Shown here in pieces: positions 43,280 to 55,735 of a stretch of DNA of 64,000 nucleotides (the first letter of the stretch is position 1; every line of letters begins with the position of its first letter). Both the position numbers and the translations under genes were made by a program. Below the pieces are notes generated by a model, which saw nothing but the letters and a program-made list of their open reading frames with translations, made no database searches and was not told the DNA's origin. Origin of the DNA: Henricia sp. BOLD:AAB3569 (taxonomy: Eukaryota > Echinodermata > Asteroidea > Spinulosida > Echinasteridae); NCBI GenBank assembly GCA_037783545.1, contig JBBELK010000026.1:62001-126000 (forward strand), written 5' to 3'.

Positions 43280-44571
43280 AGCCACCGTCCGCCATTTTTT
43301 TACCCCACCGAAAAGATCGCCGCTATGTGTTTCAATGGATTTCCCATTTCTACCCGTGTTTAGGCACTGATATCACATTGTTGTGCATTAACTGCAGAAA
43401 CAGGCAGTATAAGGTCTGTGGAAGAACTTTTCACATTTTTAAGAATATCTTTAGCTCAGCTTGTGCGCCGCCGGCTATTTCCAAGATTGTCACTTGAGAA
43501 GTGTCAGTCATTGGAAACTTAGTAGACTCTATTCGGGTTGAAAAGTTGGGGTGCACCCCACGCTGTGGTGTAAAAAAAAACCACGCAGCCAGCCAGCAAC
43601 TAGTCTGATTTCCAGACCCGTTGTATGTAGACTACATGTTTGTGAAGCGGAAACCAGTCTATATTTTCGTTATCCCATAATTCCGTTTTAGAATATAAAG
43701 ATTTTACAATATAAAAATGCATATATAGCATACAAATATAATTTTACATATGTATGCATTATAATAGCCATAAACATATTATATATAACATTAAATATAT
43801 ATTTTAAACAATGAATATAAATAAATTGAAAAACATAAAATATATGATAACATTAAACATATATTTGACTATTGAATATATATTGGTAACGTATTGAACA
43901 ATGCAACGTTTTACACGCGCCATAACCGGCGGCATCATGCAGGAGTTGTGAAAGAACTGCAAACTTTTTTTCTCAAATGAGAAATAAAAGGGACAAATCG
44001 GAAAGAATTCCGTACTGTACTCGTACGTCAATATTTTTTCCCAAAAATGACTTCTAAAACCATGTCAAAGAGTGCAGATTTAATGAAAAAAACAAAATTT
44101 GGAGAGAAAAAATATGAAGTTCCACTTGACTTGTCCTATACTTTACCCCAATACTTGACAAGAAATAAAATTATAATATAGGGTTTGCAAATATTTGAAA
44201 AAAGTGTCAAAACAACCATAGTTATTGATGCTTTGGGATCCACAGACTGTAAACAACCACAAATTGCTGTATTATATCTAATCCTTATTATTTATTACTC
44301 AATGTAAGCCAAAATTCAGGTTTTATAAAACTGTACATTATTAAAGCATAGTAAACAGTGCCGAATTGGTATTTTTTTTAAATTCAGTTTGGCAATAACC
44401 TGTACAATGTCTTGGTCTAGTCGATATGCTGATTTCACTGAGTAGCTCTTTATTGAGTCAATGTGTCAATTTCTTTTATTTTTAAGGACATGGCTGTAAA
44501 TTGACTTCTTTAAAATAAAAAAAGATTTGTAATGTGTATTATAGTTCTGATAAAAACCTATTTTGTTTGTT

Positions 44572-47500
44572 TCAACCTTCAAGTTCTGGCTCCTCGGCTC
44601 CCTCAAGTTCTGGCTCCTAATGTACAGAATTAGAAGGACCGTATCAAAGTTCAATTGTTCAATTTTCCTTTGATGTGTCCACTGCCCAACATCTCCGTCA
44701 CATCTTTCATTATCAGTCGAGTCTCTGTTGTAAAGATAAAAAATGAGATGTGTTTAATATACAAAGCACATGCTGACGTGACATGAATAAAACAAAACAA
44801 AATCGTGAGTATATTGCTTGGTCAGAATGGTTATTTCCTAATTCGCCCCGCTCAAACGGCAATAAAATATTTTCTATTTTGTCCCCCCTTCCCATTTCCA
44901 ACCCTGCGCAACCTGTGGAGAGAAACAACAAAATATACACACTGTTTTGGGGAGCACCGTACTCCGACGACAAGCAACGGACGCGCGCGTCCAGGACGCA
45001 ATGCTAAATGCTGCTAGCCTTGTACGTAGACTTACCTTTTCACAGGTTATGATACCTGTTTGGGCGCCTTTCTTTATTGCCAACCTATACGTCTGTTGTT
45101 CCCACTCTTGCGTTGGCATGGGGTGCCAGCTGCAGCAAGAAAACAAAAACTGCAAAGCTCAAGGCCGTTAGATTCGTAAATACACCGTCAATCGGCAGAC
45201 GGACCCTCATCTTAAGAAAAAATTGGGCTGTCCGATGCGTGTAGTCGAAAACAGTCAAGTGACCTTCCCGCCTTCCTTAAACTACCTCAACACCTCTGCA
45301 TACCTATGCAAATAGGAACTCTGACATACAATAGAAAATTAAATTATTTCCTAATTCGCCCCGCTCAAACGGCAATAAAATATTTTCTATTTTGTCCCCC
45401 CTTCCCATTTCCAACCCTGCGCAACCTGTGGAGAGAAACAACAAAATATACACACTGTTTTGGGGAGCACCGTACTCCGACGACAAGCAACGCTCAATAC
45501 ACAATGCTCCCCACCTCAAGGTCAAAGAACGGGAACATGAGTCCGTAGAACCATTGATTTTATTGCTGAATAATTAATATTTGTATCTGAAATTAATGGC
45601 AAGTGTTAACTTAAATAATGGTTAAGCAGTTGTGATGTCCCTTGGACATTATGCATACCGTACGAGGTACCACTAAAACGTTTCCTAGTTGGTGTAAAAT
45701 TCTATACTGCAAGTTCCAGTAAATTGACAGTAATTACTTGATCATATTTGTGCGTCGTTATGGACACAAGACTCTATCAATACCTCTTCGCTCGCCGTTT
45801 GAAATATATGTATATTTAAAATATAATACATAATGCAAGGGGTAGAAAAAACCATACTTTCTCTGGATCATTCCATGAATGTCAATATATAACAATATTT
45901 CAAGTAAAACCGTACCTTCACACATTCGTTTTCTGTGAAACTATCCCCGCTATATTGAGGATCTATGCTAATCGTTTAAATGCACAGTTTTACTGATAGT
46001 ATGCAGAATTACAACTTTCCAAGATATCTGCCATGCGAGCATATACATGCAAGACAACACCAATGGGTGTCAAGCCGAATTTATATGTGAACATGGTGAA
46101 TATAGTCCTATATATTATATCTGTCATGCGATCATGTAATAGGACTTCGGGCTCGTCGCTCTCTAATACCTGACATAAGGGCAAAACAGCGTATATACCA
46201 TGCGTCTTTGTAACTATCCAGCTCCAACTCAAATATCTGTCATCTTGGAGAACCCATCACTCATGTTGTCGACCATGCGACTTGGGTTTATAACTTTCAA
46301 CAGTTTTGTAATTGTAATCCTTTAAGCTATTCGCGATGATAATTTGAAATCTGAGCCAAATATTTTATCGCAAACAATTATATGCAAGAGCACACAAAAT
46401 ACGACCCTCAAACTTACGCGTATTCCTGCGACCATGTGAGACAACACCATACGGATCACTCACGTAATTATAACGAATGTCACGTGACCATATCATGCGA
46501 ATTAATAACTATCAGAAAATACAAAAGATTCATCTTGTTACCGCCTGCATAGAATACCACTCGGATTTATTAGTGTAATAATTTAAAACATCCATCTTGC
46601 GACCATGCGGATATGTAAGTATATGATTTCAAAACATTAAACTTGTAACCGCCTGATATAACACCACGCGGATTTATAACTATCATAATTCAATACATAG
46701 ATCTCGTAACCGCCTGATAGAACACCACGCGGATTTATAACTATCAGAATTCAAAACATTCATCTTGCAACTAGTAATAGAATACCATGCGGATTTGTAA
46801 GTGTAAGAAATTCGAAACATTCATCTTGTACCAATTTGATAGAACACCATGCGGATTTATAACTATCAAAATTCAAATCATTCATCTTTTAACCACTTGA
46901 TAGAACACCATGCGGATTTGTAACTATCAGAATTCAAATCATTCATCTTGTAATCACCTGGTAGAATTCGAACACCATGTGGATTTTAAGTGCACGAATT
47001 CAAAACATTCATCTTGTACCACTTGATAGAACACCATGCGGATTTATAACTATCAAAATTCAAAATTTTCATCTTTTAATCACCTGGTAGAATTCGAACA
47101 CCATGTGGATTTTAAGTGCACGAATTCAAAACATTCATCTTGTACTACTTGATAGAACACCATGCGGATTTATAACTATCAAAATTCAAAATCTTAATCT
47201 GTTAACCACTTGATAGAACACCATGCGGATTTGTAACTATCAGAATTCAAATCATTCATCTTGTAATCACCTGGTAGAATTCGAACACCATGTGGGTTTT
47301 AAGTGCACGAATTCAAAACATTCATCTTTTAACCACCTGACAGAACACCATGCGGATTTTAACTATCAGAACTGAAATTATCTGCCATGAGAACATGTGA
47401 GAACATCAAGCGAATCTCATTCAATGTTTATCATGTGAATCGTATGAGGTAACATACGGGTTAATTAATCAATTTAAACTCACGTTTGTTACGTGACAGT

Positions 47501-48911
47501 GACACTGTGAAAAAAGCATATCAAGAATCATTATTTTAATATGGATATGTCATGTGAACCCCATGAGATAGAGGACAAGCAGGTTTGTAATCAATTTCAA
47601 CATTCTGCCATGTGAACATTGTGAGAGAACGCAATCTCATTGAACAATGTTGAAGCACATCATGTATATTACAATACATGTTCTATATCCAAATTTCAAA
47701 GTATCAATACATGTTACATAATTCGTATGATAGAACATGTGCCTTGCGTATATATGTTAAGAAAACCATACATAATACATGTACTCATTCATTGCTTGTC
47801 CAGTGAACCAAATGAGAGAACATGCGAATTTGTAATATCGAATTCAAACCGCCCGTCGTGTGAACATGTCAAGAACACAATGAATCACTTAGTCAATGCA
47901 TGTCATATGAACCGAATAAGAACATGTGGGTTGTAATCAATTTCAAAACATCTGTCATGCGAGCAGGTGAAAGAACACCATGTGGGTTGGGCTATAGAGC
48001 AGTAAAGTGAGACTATGCATTAAGTTTACTGTTACGCCTCAATGACTTGCAACGTATGAGACATTGGTGTGGTTTAAGAGCTCTGAATCTTGTGAAATGA
48101 AGAAATATGCCCTTATATGGCAAATAATTGCTGTACATGTACAGCATGTACCTGTATGTGGTTCACTTTCAATCTACAGAAAAGGACCGACTTCTGTTGT
48201 GATATTAGTCCCAAGTAGATTTTCTGTTCAGTTCACCACAAGCTTAATTAACTGAACCAACACAAATTGTTTATGCATGTCGCATGTGACCATATGAAAG
48301 AACATGCAGTTTTCTCACTTTCAAACTCGAACATGTCATGTGAACATGCGAGAGCTGTCATACGGACCATTCTTGTCCAATACATGTCATGTGGGCATTT
48401 GGGGTTACACTGAATTTGCAACCCCTATAGATCCATACTGGAATGGAAATATGCTAATTACATGTATATAAAGAACTACATGTACATGTATGATAAGGCG
48501 TCATTGCCGTGCTGCAGATCAAATCCTGCAGTATTAAACAACTCTGAATCATGTGTGAATACAAATACCTTGTCTAGAACAGGAAAGTTTGGAAATAGAA
48601 TGAATTGGAAGATTAACATTTCATTGGCAACATATCAATAGAATACAGAAACATGCGAATCTTCCTCTCCACCTAAACATACTACTTCTACCTTCTCACA
48701 ATAAACTATTTAGCAGCTATAACGTCAAGCGTTGGTGTTTGTCAATTGTCAGAACATTTCAGTATCGATAAAACACCTTTACACGAAGGCCAGTGATATG
48801 TTTCAATGGCAAGGGATACCCCTTCTCTATGCTGGTGTTAGTTTCCTGCAACTCTTCAACATATGATTCCAGTCCTGGTGAAACCTCATGTTTTGACTCT
48901 TCATCCTCCAT
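44572..48911 (-). CDS. Candidate small acidic protein gene, three coding exons, unknown function
   Basis: This is an inferred gene. Coding exons: 48911-48820 (MEDEESKHEVSPGLESYVEE, ending IEKG with donor AAGGG|GTATCC), 45129-45036 (acceptor TTTTCTTGCTGCAG; WHPMPTQEWEQQTYRLAIKK; donor GAAAAG|GTAAGT) and 44616-44572 (acceptor CTGTACATTAG; EPELEGAEEPELEG, then TGA). Lengths 92+94+45 give 77 codons in a consistent frame. The middle exon has excellent splice sites; the first donor is weak, and an alternative donor at 48776 would change the frame. The frame is also open upstream to an ATG at 48920. The predicted product is 76 residues, acidic at both ends, with no signal peptide or membrane segment. 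I do not recognise the family. The introns contain duplicated segments. Confidence 0.42.
44832..44985. repeat. 154-bp direct duplication, copy 1
   Basis: TTCCTAATTCGCCCCGCTC through GTACTCCGACGACAAGCAAC is repeated almost exactly at 45347-45500. The two copies bracket candidate exon 45036-45129. Confidence 0.88.
45209..45346. repeat. ~135-bp direct repeat shared with 55229-55363
   Basis: AAATTGGGCTGTCCGATGCG through CTCTGACATACAATAGAAAA is identical by eye in both places, 10 kb apart, on either side of the large palindrome. Confidence 0.85.
45347..45500. repeat. 154-bp direct duplication, copy 2
   Basis: Second copy of 44832-44985; its left edge joins directly to the 45209-45346 repeat. Confidence 0.88.
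46430..47395. repeat. Degenerate ~61-bp tandem array
   Basis: Unit: AGAACACCATGCGGATTTAT, AACTATCAGAATTCAAAACA, TTCATCTTGTAACCACCTGAT. At least twelve units are spaced 60-67 bp. Some carry a 6-bp TTCGAA insertion and GTGGATTTTAAGTGCACG, which recur as a higher-order block near 46951, 47078 and 47267. No open frame runs through it. Confidence 0.88.
47396..48460. repeat. Decayed margin of the satellite-like array
   Basis: Scattered CATGTGAAC, GAGAGAACATGCG and AACACCATGTGGGTT phrases suggest highly diverged units; no gene is seen. Confidence 0.5.
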
Positions 48912-49436
48912 GTTACACATTGGAATGGATAGTACGAAAACCTGTGGAAATATTAAAATAGTATGTAGGATTAAGATGACAGTCAGTGCCGTTGTACATA
49001 CAAACAAAGTACTTAATTATATATTGCTAAATTGTTACTATGGAATTCAATGTATGTTTTAAATCTGGACAATGATGGGCTCGACCAGCCAAATTCATAC
49101 TCAAAAGAACTGAACTGGGGCAAATTTGAATAACCTAACATTTCTTTCGGGGTAAATCCATTTAGAAATATGCGAATCATAATCAGGAAACAACCTGGAG
49201 TCAAGTATTATAGGCCTATTAAAATCCCACTTTGATAATAATTGTGGCTGTGCTATCTGACTATGCCTTACTGGGATTTATGCTTCCCAACAACTTGATC
49301 GAGGGCAACAATAATATTTGTTTCAATATAAATTATAATGTGCTTGAAATCCAATCATGCCAACCGTATCTTTAAAGAATCGCTTTCATGGAGACAAAAA
49401 ATGCAAGTAAACCATTGTAATACCTTTATAGTTTAC

Positions 49437-49500
49437 CTTCAACGTTTTAGCAGAACTGCGTGCGTAACTGGACTACTGGGCGCCGCCATCTTGTTTAAAG
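49437..49500 (-). promoter_or_regulatory. Candidate leader exon / YY1-like start element for the small gene
   Basis: On the minus strand ACAAGATGGCGGCGCCC fits the YY1 motif often found at animal transcription starts. It is followed after 50 bp by GTTGAAG|GTAAAC, a usable donor. The ATG in the motif opens only a 16-codon frame, so it would be a 5' leader joining the acceptor TTTCCACAG at 48942. Confidence 0.35.
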
Positions 49501-49510
49501 CCGGAGTTGA

Positions 49511-50222
49511 TTTCTCAGCGTTTATGTATTCACTCCAGGGGCCATACGCCAAACAAATATCACTACAACCGGCTTCGTCTTTGCGTTATACATAGAAAAC
49601 GATAAAGGACTAAAACTGCTCAAAATTAGTGGCATAGTAACCAGTATCATGATTTTTTGAAACATCAACGGAAAAACCTCGTGTACAAAACATATGAGAC
49701 TGATTGAAACTTTTCTAAGTGTTTTCTAAGAAAATGTTTCACACTGCCAATTAGTGTTCCTCCATCAACTCTGCACCCACAGGCAAGTTTGATTAGTTAT
49801 TTTAAAGAATAACTTTCATGGTCATTTTCCAAATTCTTACCACTACAGCTTATCTCGGCCCTTTCTTTGTCGCCATAATCGCGAACTAATTGTGACCAAA
49901 ACATGTAGTGCACCATTAACCATGTTTAAAAGCTGAATATCTGGAATGTTGAGATCCTATATTATATATACATGTATCAGCTTAATTCTTCTCTGCAATG
50001 TGTATTGCCGATTTATTAAGAAATTCAACATATTCGTCCAAGACGTAAAACAAATTTTATACTGGATATTTAGTTCCATTTTACCGTAATTGAATCAGCA
50101 CAAAATTTCTTTTATCTAATCTGTTTCTTTGTTCTGCGTACTTAACTCAGTGTGCATGTAGCCTAGCACTTCTCCGCTCGCTTCTCTTGTCCCACGCAGC
50201 TTACACGGTACATGGGTAGTAC
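49511..50222. other. No recognisable gene
   Basis: AT-rich sequence between the candidate leader exon and the large palindrome. Nothing is supported. Confidence 0.4.
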
Positions 50223-51058
50223 TAGTCCGGGTGCCAAACCCCTATTTTGGCCTGAACCTTGCAGTGAGAGTTAAAGTTTTTTTCTTTGCTGATTATTATA
50301 CCCTGGGGGGTTGTCTTCAATTTCCAGGTGGATGACCGCCGGTCACCATTGAGCAATTTTTTTTCTTAACCCTTTTGTGTTGAACCCCCAAAATCAAAGA
50401 TGTCTCTAAAAATGTGTGTATCGAACATAAAAAGCCATGTAAAACAGTTACTATACTACTTATGGCAATAAGTGACCATTCAAAATGTAGGTACTCTCAC
50501 CCGCTTTCAGATTATGTAAGAGATTTAGAACATACCTTTTGGTTCAAGGGGTCACAGGGGTCAGAATTGTTACATAACTTGAAACCCTTAAATGTGGGCG
50601 TGGCCTTAATTAAGTACTAATTACGTCGTAATTAGTGAATATTTTGTATGATTCTATCTTGCATCCTCAAGAGTACATCACTGGAAGTTTTTATACCAGT
50701 TTACAATCCCATGTGATGATAGGGGTTTGTCTGGTACGGGTTCAAAGATGACCCTTTTTCATAAATTTAACAGGTTTGCGAAAAAATGAAAAAACAGCTT
50801 ATCAATGAAAAACAAATTATATTCAGGAACAACTCAAATTTACATTGCACTTCGGATGAAGTAGAAGTAAATTAATTAACTAACTAAACATTTAACATTG
50901 GTTTGACATGGGAGATGGGGTCAAAGGTCATTCAAGTACTTAAATTTTACAAATGTGACAAATGTCCCAAAACCAATCAACCATCATTATTTGATATCAC
51001 ATGCTTTGTGACTTAGACTAGACTATACATCAACATGTGACTAGAGGGACATTGATCT

Positions 51059-52611
51059 CTAATGATCTGCTCTCGAACAACCTGTGCTGTAACAGGCACA
51101 GAACATTGTACATGGCAAATGGACAACATCTTTGCAAGTGCACCTTCTTGCGCAAGGGGGGTCGTTTTCCTCAAGCCATCTCCCACAGAATAGCTTGATA
51201 ATATGGGCGCGTTTGACATTCTCATGGAATGCCTCCGACGGTTGTCGGCGGAAGCGAACACAGTTTTGGGGATGACGTGACACCTTTGCCATTTTTGGCA
51301 GCCCATATCTGTATACGCATCTCTGACATTGTTGCCACATTCTTTGTACCATAGCATGCCGACATGAATGTTGTCACTTGTTTGTAGACATCTTCTAGGT
51401 TGGAGGTGATGACCCCAAGAGCAGCCAAGGAGGTATATCCGGCCAGAAGAACTTTGATAACTTTCCCCTTTCCAATGCCAAAGTAGGTTGCCACGGTATC
51501 GCAGCCCGAAAGGGCATGAGCTGGGAGAAGATTGTGTACAATCTTACTATTTACTTTTGCTGTCTCACGTATGTCGATGACCGTCCTGCCTTTAATGGGA
51601 GATTCCATGATGACTGGAACTTGGCATAGTAATATACAAGGAGTACGAAGACATCGGTGTCGTCAGACATCACTGTGATGGATTTCCCTTCTAGACTGCA
51701 TCGCAACACCTGTTGAACAATAATGTTGTCGGCCTCCTCGTGGTTGGTTGCAAGGTCATGGCGCATTCGGTTCTCCTCATTCTGAATCTCAACAGGGCAG
51801 TTATTTTCTCCTGTGATAACTAACTTATGTTTCTTGGTGTAATCTGTGTGGAAAAGCCTGTCCTTGCATAGTTCTTCAACTATGATCTGGATCAGTTGCT
51901 TCTTATTCTTTGTGACGGTCAATGCAACTTTCTGGGCTGGCAATGTAGTGTTTAGCTTGAGATGGTGGACTCGACTGGCTCCGGCCTCTCTTGCACCTCT
52001 GGTTCCGGTCGAACACTAGGTACACATCGTAGTCTTGCAAAAGTTTTTGAATACGCTGTTTCACATTTGAGACATAGTCCTGAACAATGCCATCTGCTGG
52101 CCAATGGATCACCCAGAGCAGAGCGGAACCATCTATAACCAACACGTCAGTCGTTCCAGCGCACCTACTGGATACTTCCACTTGGAGACTTTTCTTCAAC
52201 TGACTTATTCTTGGCAATCCTCATCCTATCTTCTGTAAACATGGATGTTGGCACAGGTGAAAGTTCATAGGAGAGAACATCCTTGATGTCAATGTCTCGC
52301 GAACTTGACATTAGCCCAATAACCCGTGCATAGATGGCATTTATGTCTGCGATCTTGTCTTTCCCAATGGAATTGGCCTGCTTGACACTCATTGTAACAA
52401 CCTTCTTTGAAATGGGTCCATAAAATCCATCTGGCCACTTGTTCTCAAATTCCTTCATCAAGAGTCTTCCAATTTCTACCGACTTGTGCACGTTCACTTC
52501 ATCCTTGCCAATCTTTCCACTTACGATGTTGAATATTCCATCTGGGTGATCTGCCGGATCCATGGGGTCAATGCACATCTCTAGCTTTTTGTGAATGCCG
52601 TCGCATCGGAC
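51059..52611 (-). pseudogene. PIN/flap-nuclease-like gene, left arm copy (broken)
   Basis: Frames in order: MCIDPMDPADHPDG, KFENKWPDGFYG-like text, VLVIDGSALLWVIHWPADG, then a frameshift from a 26-bp deletion after YLVFDR, then THEEADNIIVQQVL, SDDTDVFVLLVYYY, HALSGCDTVATYFGIGKGK and a Cys-rich end (PCTMFCACYSTGC). The acidic residues in IDGSALL, EEAD, SDDTD and SGCD are arranged as in PIN/FEN1-like nuclease folds. I know this protein type from multicopy families in corals, hemichordates and amphioxus, function unknown. The copy is also missing sequence before the Cys cluster. The N-terminus lies beyond the palindrome centre and is lost. Confidence 0.75.
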
Positions 52612-54269
52612 TTGGAATATTCAACATCGTAAGTGGAAAGATTGGCAAGGATGAAGTGAATGTGCACAAGTCGGTAGAAATTGGAAGACTCTTGATGAAG
52701 GAATTTGAGAACAAGTGGCCAGATGGATTTTATGGACCCATTTCAAAGAAGGTTGTTACAATGAGTGTCAAGCAGGCCGTTTCCATTGGGAAAGACAAGA
52801 TCGCGGACATAAATGCCATCTATGCACGGGTTATTGGGCTAATGTCAAGTTCGCGAGACATTGACATCAAGGATGTTCTCTCCTATGAGCTTTCACCTGT
52901 GCCAACATCCATGTTTACAGAAGATATGATGAGGATTGCCAAGAATAAGTCACAGTTTAAGAAAGGTCTCCAAGTGGAAGTATCCAGTAGGTGCGCTGGA
53001 ACGACTGACGTGTTGGTTATAGATGGTTCCGCTCTGCTCTGGGTGATCCATTGGCCAGCAGATGGCATTGTTCAGGACTATGTCTCAAATGTGAAACAGT
53101 GTATTCAAAAACTTTTGCAAGACTACGATGTGTACCTAGTGTTCGACCGGTACCGTGACTTCAGCACAAAATCTGGAACCAGAGGTGCAAGAGAGGCCGG
53201 AGCCAGTCGAGTCCACCATCTCAAGCTAAACACTACATTGCCAGCCCAGAAAGTTGCATTGACCGTCACAAAGAATAAGAAGCAACTGATCCAGATCATA
53301 GTTGAAGAACTATGCAAGGACAGGCTTTTCCACACATATTACACCAAGAAACATAAGTTAGTTATCACAGGAGAAAATAACTGCCCTGTTGAGATTCAGA
53401 ATGAGGAGATCCGAATGCGCCATGACCTTGCAACCAACCACGAGGAGGCCGACAACATTATTGTTCAACAGGTGTTGCGATGCAGTCTAGAAGGGAAATC
53501 CATCACAAGTGATGTCTGACGACACCGATGTCTTCGTACTCCTTGTATATTACTATGCTCAAGCTAAGCTCCAAGTGCCAGTCATCATGGAATCTCCCAT
53601 TAAAGGCAGGACGGTCATCGACATACGTGAGACAGCAAAAGTAAATAGTAAGATTGTACACGATCTTCTCCCAGCTCATGCCCTTTCGGGCTGCGATACC
53701 GTGGCAACCTACTTTGGCATTGGAAAGGGGAAAGTTCTTCTGGCCGGATATACCTCCTTGGCTGCTCTTGGGGTCATCACCTCCAATCTAGAAGATGTCT
53801 ACAAACAAGCGACAGCGATCATGTCGGCATACTATGGTACAAAGAATGTGGCAACAATGTCAGAGATGCGTATACAGATATGGGCTGCCAAAAATGGCAA
53901 AGGTGTCACGTCATCCCCAAAACTGTGTTCGCTTCAGCCGACAACGGAGGCATGCCATGAGAATGTCAAACGCGCCCATTATCAAGCTATTCTGTGGGAG
54001 ATGGCTTGAGGAAAACGACCCCCCTGAACTGGACCCCGAGCAATTTGGGTTTAAGAAGGAACCACTAACCAAGACCCTAACACCTACTAGTATATAACAC
54101 TTCCAGAAGATAAGGCGAGTGCTCCAGAATATGTACTAAACTTATGAAGTGTGGTTGTTCCAGTGATCGTGCTTGCGCAAGAAGGTGGTCTTGCAAATAT
54201 GTTGTCCCTTTGCCATGTACAATGTTCTGTGCCTGTTACAGCACAGGTTGTTCGAGAGCAGATCATTAG
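52612..54269 (+). pseudogene. PIN/flap-nuclease-like gene, right arm copy (broken)
   Basis: It is open to 53519, keeping the YLVFDRYRDFSTKSGTRGAR segment that the left arm has lost. A one-base insertion near 53508 then stops the frame at ITSDV, and the homology continues at once in the next frame (SDDTDVFVLLVYYYAQAKL, HALSGCDTVATYFGIGKGK, SPKLCSLQPTTEACHENVKR, ENDPPELDPEQFGF). A further stop and shift precede the Cys cluster MKCGCSSDRACARRWSCK ... CTMFCACYSTGC, ending at TAG (54267-54269). Its lesions differ from those of the left arm. Confidence 0.75.
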
Positions 54270-55228
54270 AGATCAATGTCCCTCTAGTCACATAGCATGT
54301 GATATCAAATAATGATGGTTGGTTGATTGGTTTTGGGACATTTGTCACATTTGTAAAAGTTAAGTACTTGAATGACCTTTGACCCCATCTCCCATGTCAA
54401 ACCAATGTTAAATGTTTATTTAGTTAATTAATTTACTTCTACTTCATCCGAAGTGCAATGTAAATTTGAGTTGTTCCTGAATATAATTTGTTTTTCATTG
54501 ATAAGCTGTTTTTTTTCATTTTTTCGCAAACCTGTTAAATTTATGACAAAATTACCAGACAAACCCCTATTATCACATGGGATTGTAAACTGGTATAAAA
54601 TCTTCCAGTGATGTACTCTTGAGGATGAAAGATAGAATCATACAAAAAATTCACTAATTACGACGTAATTAGTACTTAATTAAGGCCACGCCCACATTTA
54701 AGGGTTTCAAGTTATGTAACAATTCTGACCCCTGTGACCCCTTGAACCAAAAGGTATGTTCTAAATCTCTTACATAATCTGAAAGCGGGTGAGAGTACCT
54801 ACATTTTGAGTGGTCACTCATTGCCATAAGTAGTATAGTAACTGTTTTACATGGCTTTTTATGTTCGATACACACATTTTTAGAGACATCTTTGATTTTG
54901 GGGGTTCAACCCAAAAGGGTTAAGAAAAAAAATTGCTCAATGGTGACCGGCGGTCATCCACCTGGAAATTGAAGACAACCACCCAGGGTATAATAATCAG
55001 CAAAGAAAAAAACTTTAACTCTCACTGCAAGGTTCGACCCCTTGGCACCCGGACTATACCGATGTGTTGTTCCGTGAAAACGGCAAAAATTCAGTAGTTG
55101 ACCATGTCTTTATCCAGTTGCCGGATCAACTAGCCCCATCAAAGTTGCTGTTGCTGTACGTTGAACAGCCCTAGCGAATCTTCTTTCGGGATATCAAGTG
55201 AACTTAACATTTCATTCAGACATTTCCG

Positions 55229-55363
55229 CGGAAGAAAAAATTGGGCTGTCCGATGCGTGTAGTCGAAAACAGTCAAGTGACCTTCCCGCCTTCCTTAAAC
55301 TACCTCAACACCTCTGCATACCTATGCAAATAGGAACTCTGACATACAATAGAAAATTAAATT
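55229..55363. repeat. ~135-bp direct repeat, second copy
   Basis: See 45209-45346; same orientation, and ends in the same AGAAAATTAAATT. Confidence 0.85.
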
Positions 55364-55689
55364 CTTGAATCTTGAATCTGTATTTTGCTCACTCCCAAAA
55401 TTCATGTTTCCCTCAGCAAAATTTGTGTGGAATTGAAGTGAAAAGGCTCATATCGCGATTGACAACAACAATTAAGATGCATCATGACGGTGCGTTGGAT
55501 CATAGTTCCTTGCTCTATGGTTGGATCACGCCAGATAAGCGGATCGATAGTACGCGTCATCACAAAGTCATGATTAACTCCTTTTTAAAATTATTATTTA
55601 ATATTATTATTATTTCTTTCTGGTATTCATACCAAGGATTCCTCAATAGTGCTAATTGCACTGTCACTCGGAAGCGTGAGGAAACCCAT

Positions 55690-55735
55690 GAAGAATTAGA
55701 ATTAGAAATGGCCAGAGACACCGGGGAACTACTTC
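55690..55735. repeat. SINE body fragment
   Basis: AATTAGAAATGGCCAGAGAC then ACCGGGGAA matches 31908-31940, the SINE interior. The surrounding open frame is not a gene. Confidence 0.5.

Larger units (their letters stand above)
50223..55056. mobile_element. 4.8-kb palindrome carrying mirrored PIN-like gene copies
   Basis: The outer ends TAGTCCGGGTGCCA and TGGCACCCGGACTA are inverted. The two arms (50223 to about 52543 and about 52612 to 55056) remain collinear mirror images throughout, both in the gene and in about 750 bp of flanking non-coding DNA. The asymmetric centre (52544-52611) continues the left-arm coding sequence upstream by about 23 residues; the right arm begins at TGGAATATTCAACATCG. 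So the structure is an inverted duplication of a fragment truncated at its 5' side. The arms differ by small indels and substitutions. Confidence 0.9.

Noticed and set aside
46430-47395. Possible CRISPR or centromeric satellite
   Set aside because: The 61-bp units are contiguous and degenerate, with no spacers. One kilobase is far too short to claim a centromere.
50414-50620. 68-codon open frame conserved in both palindrome arms (also 54875-54669)
   Set aside because: Its conservation follows from the near identity of the arms; no motif or independent support as a gene.
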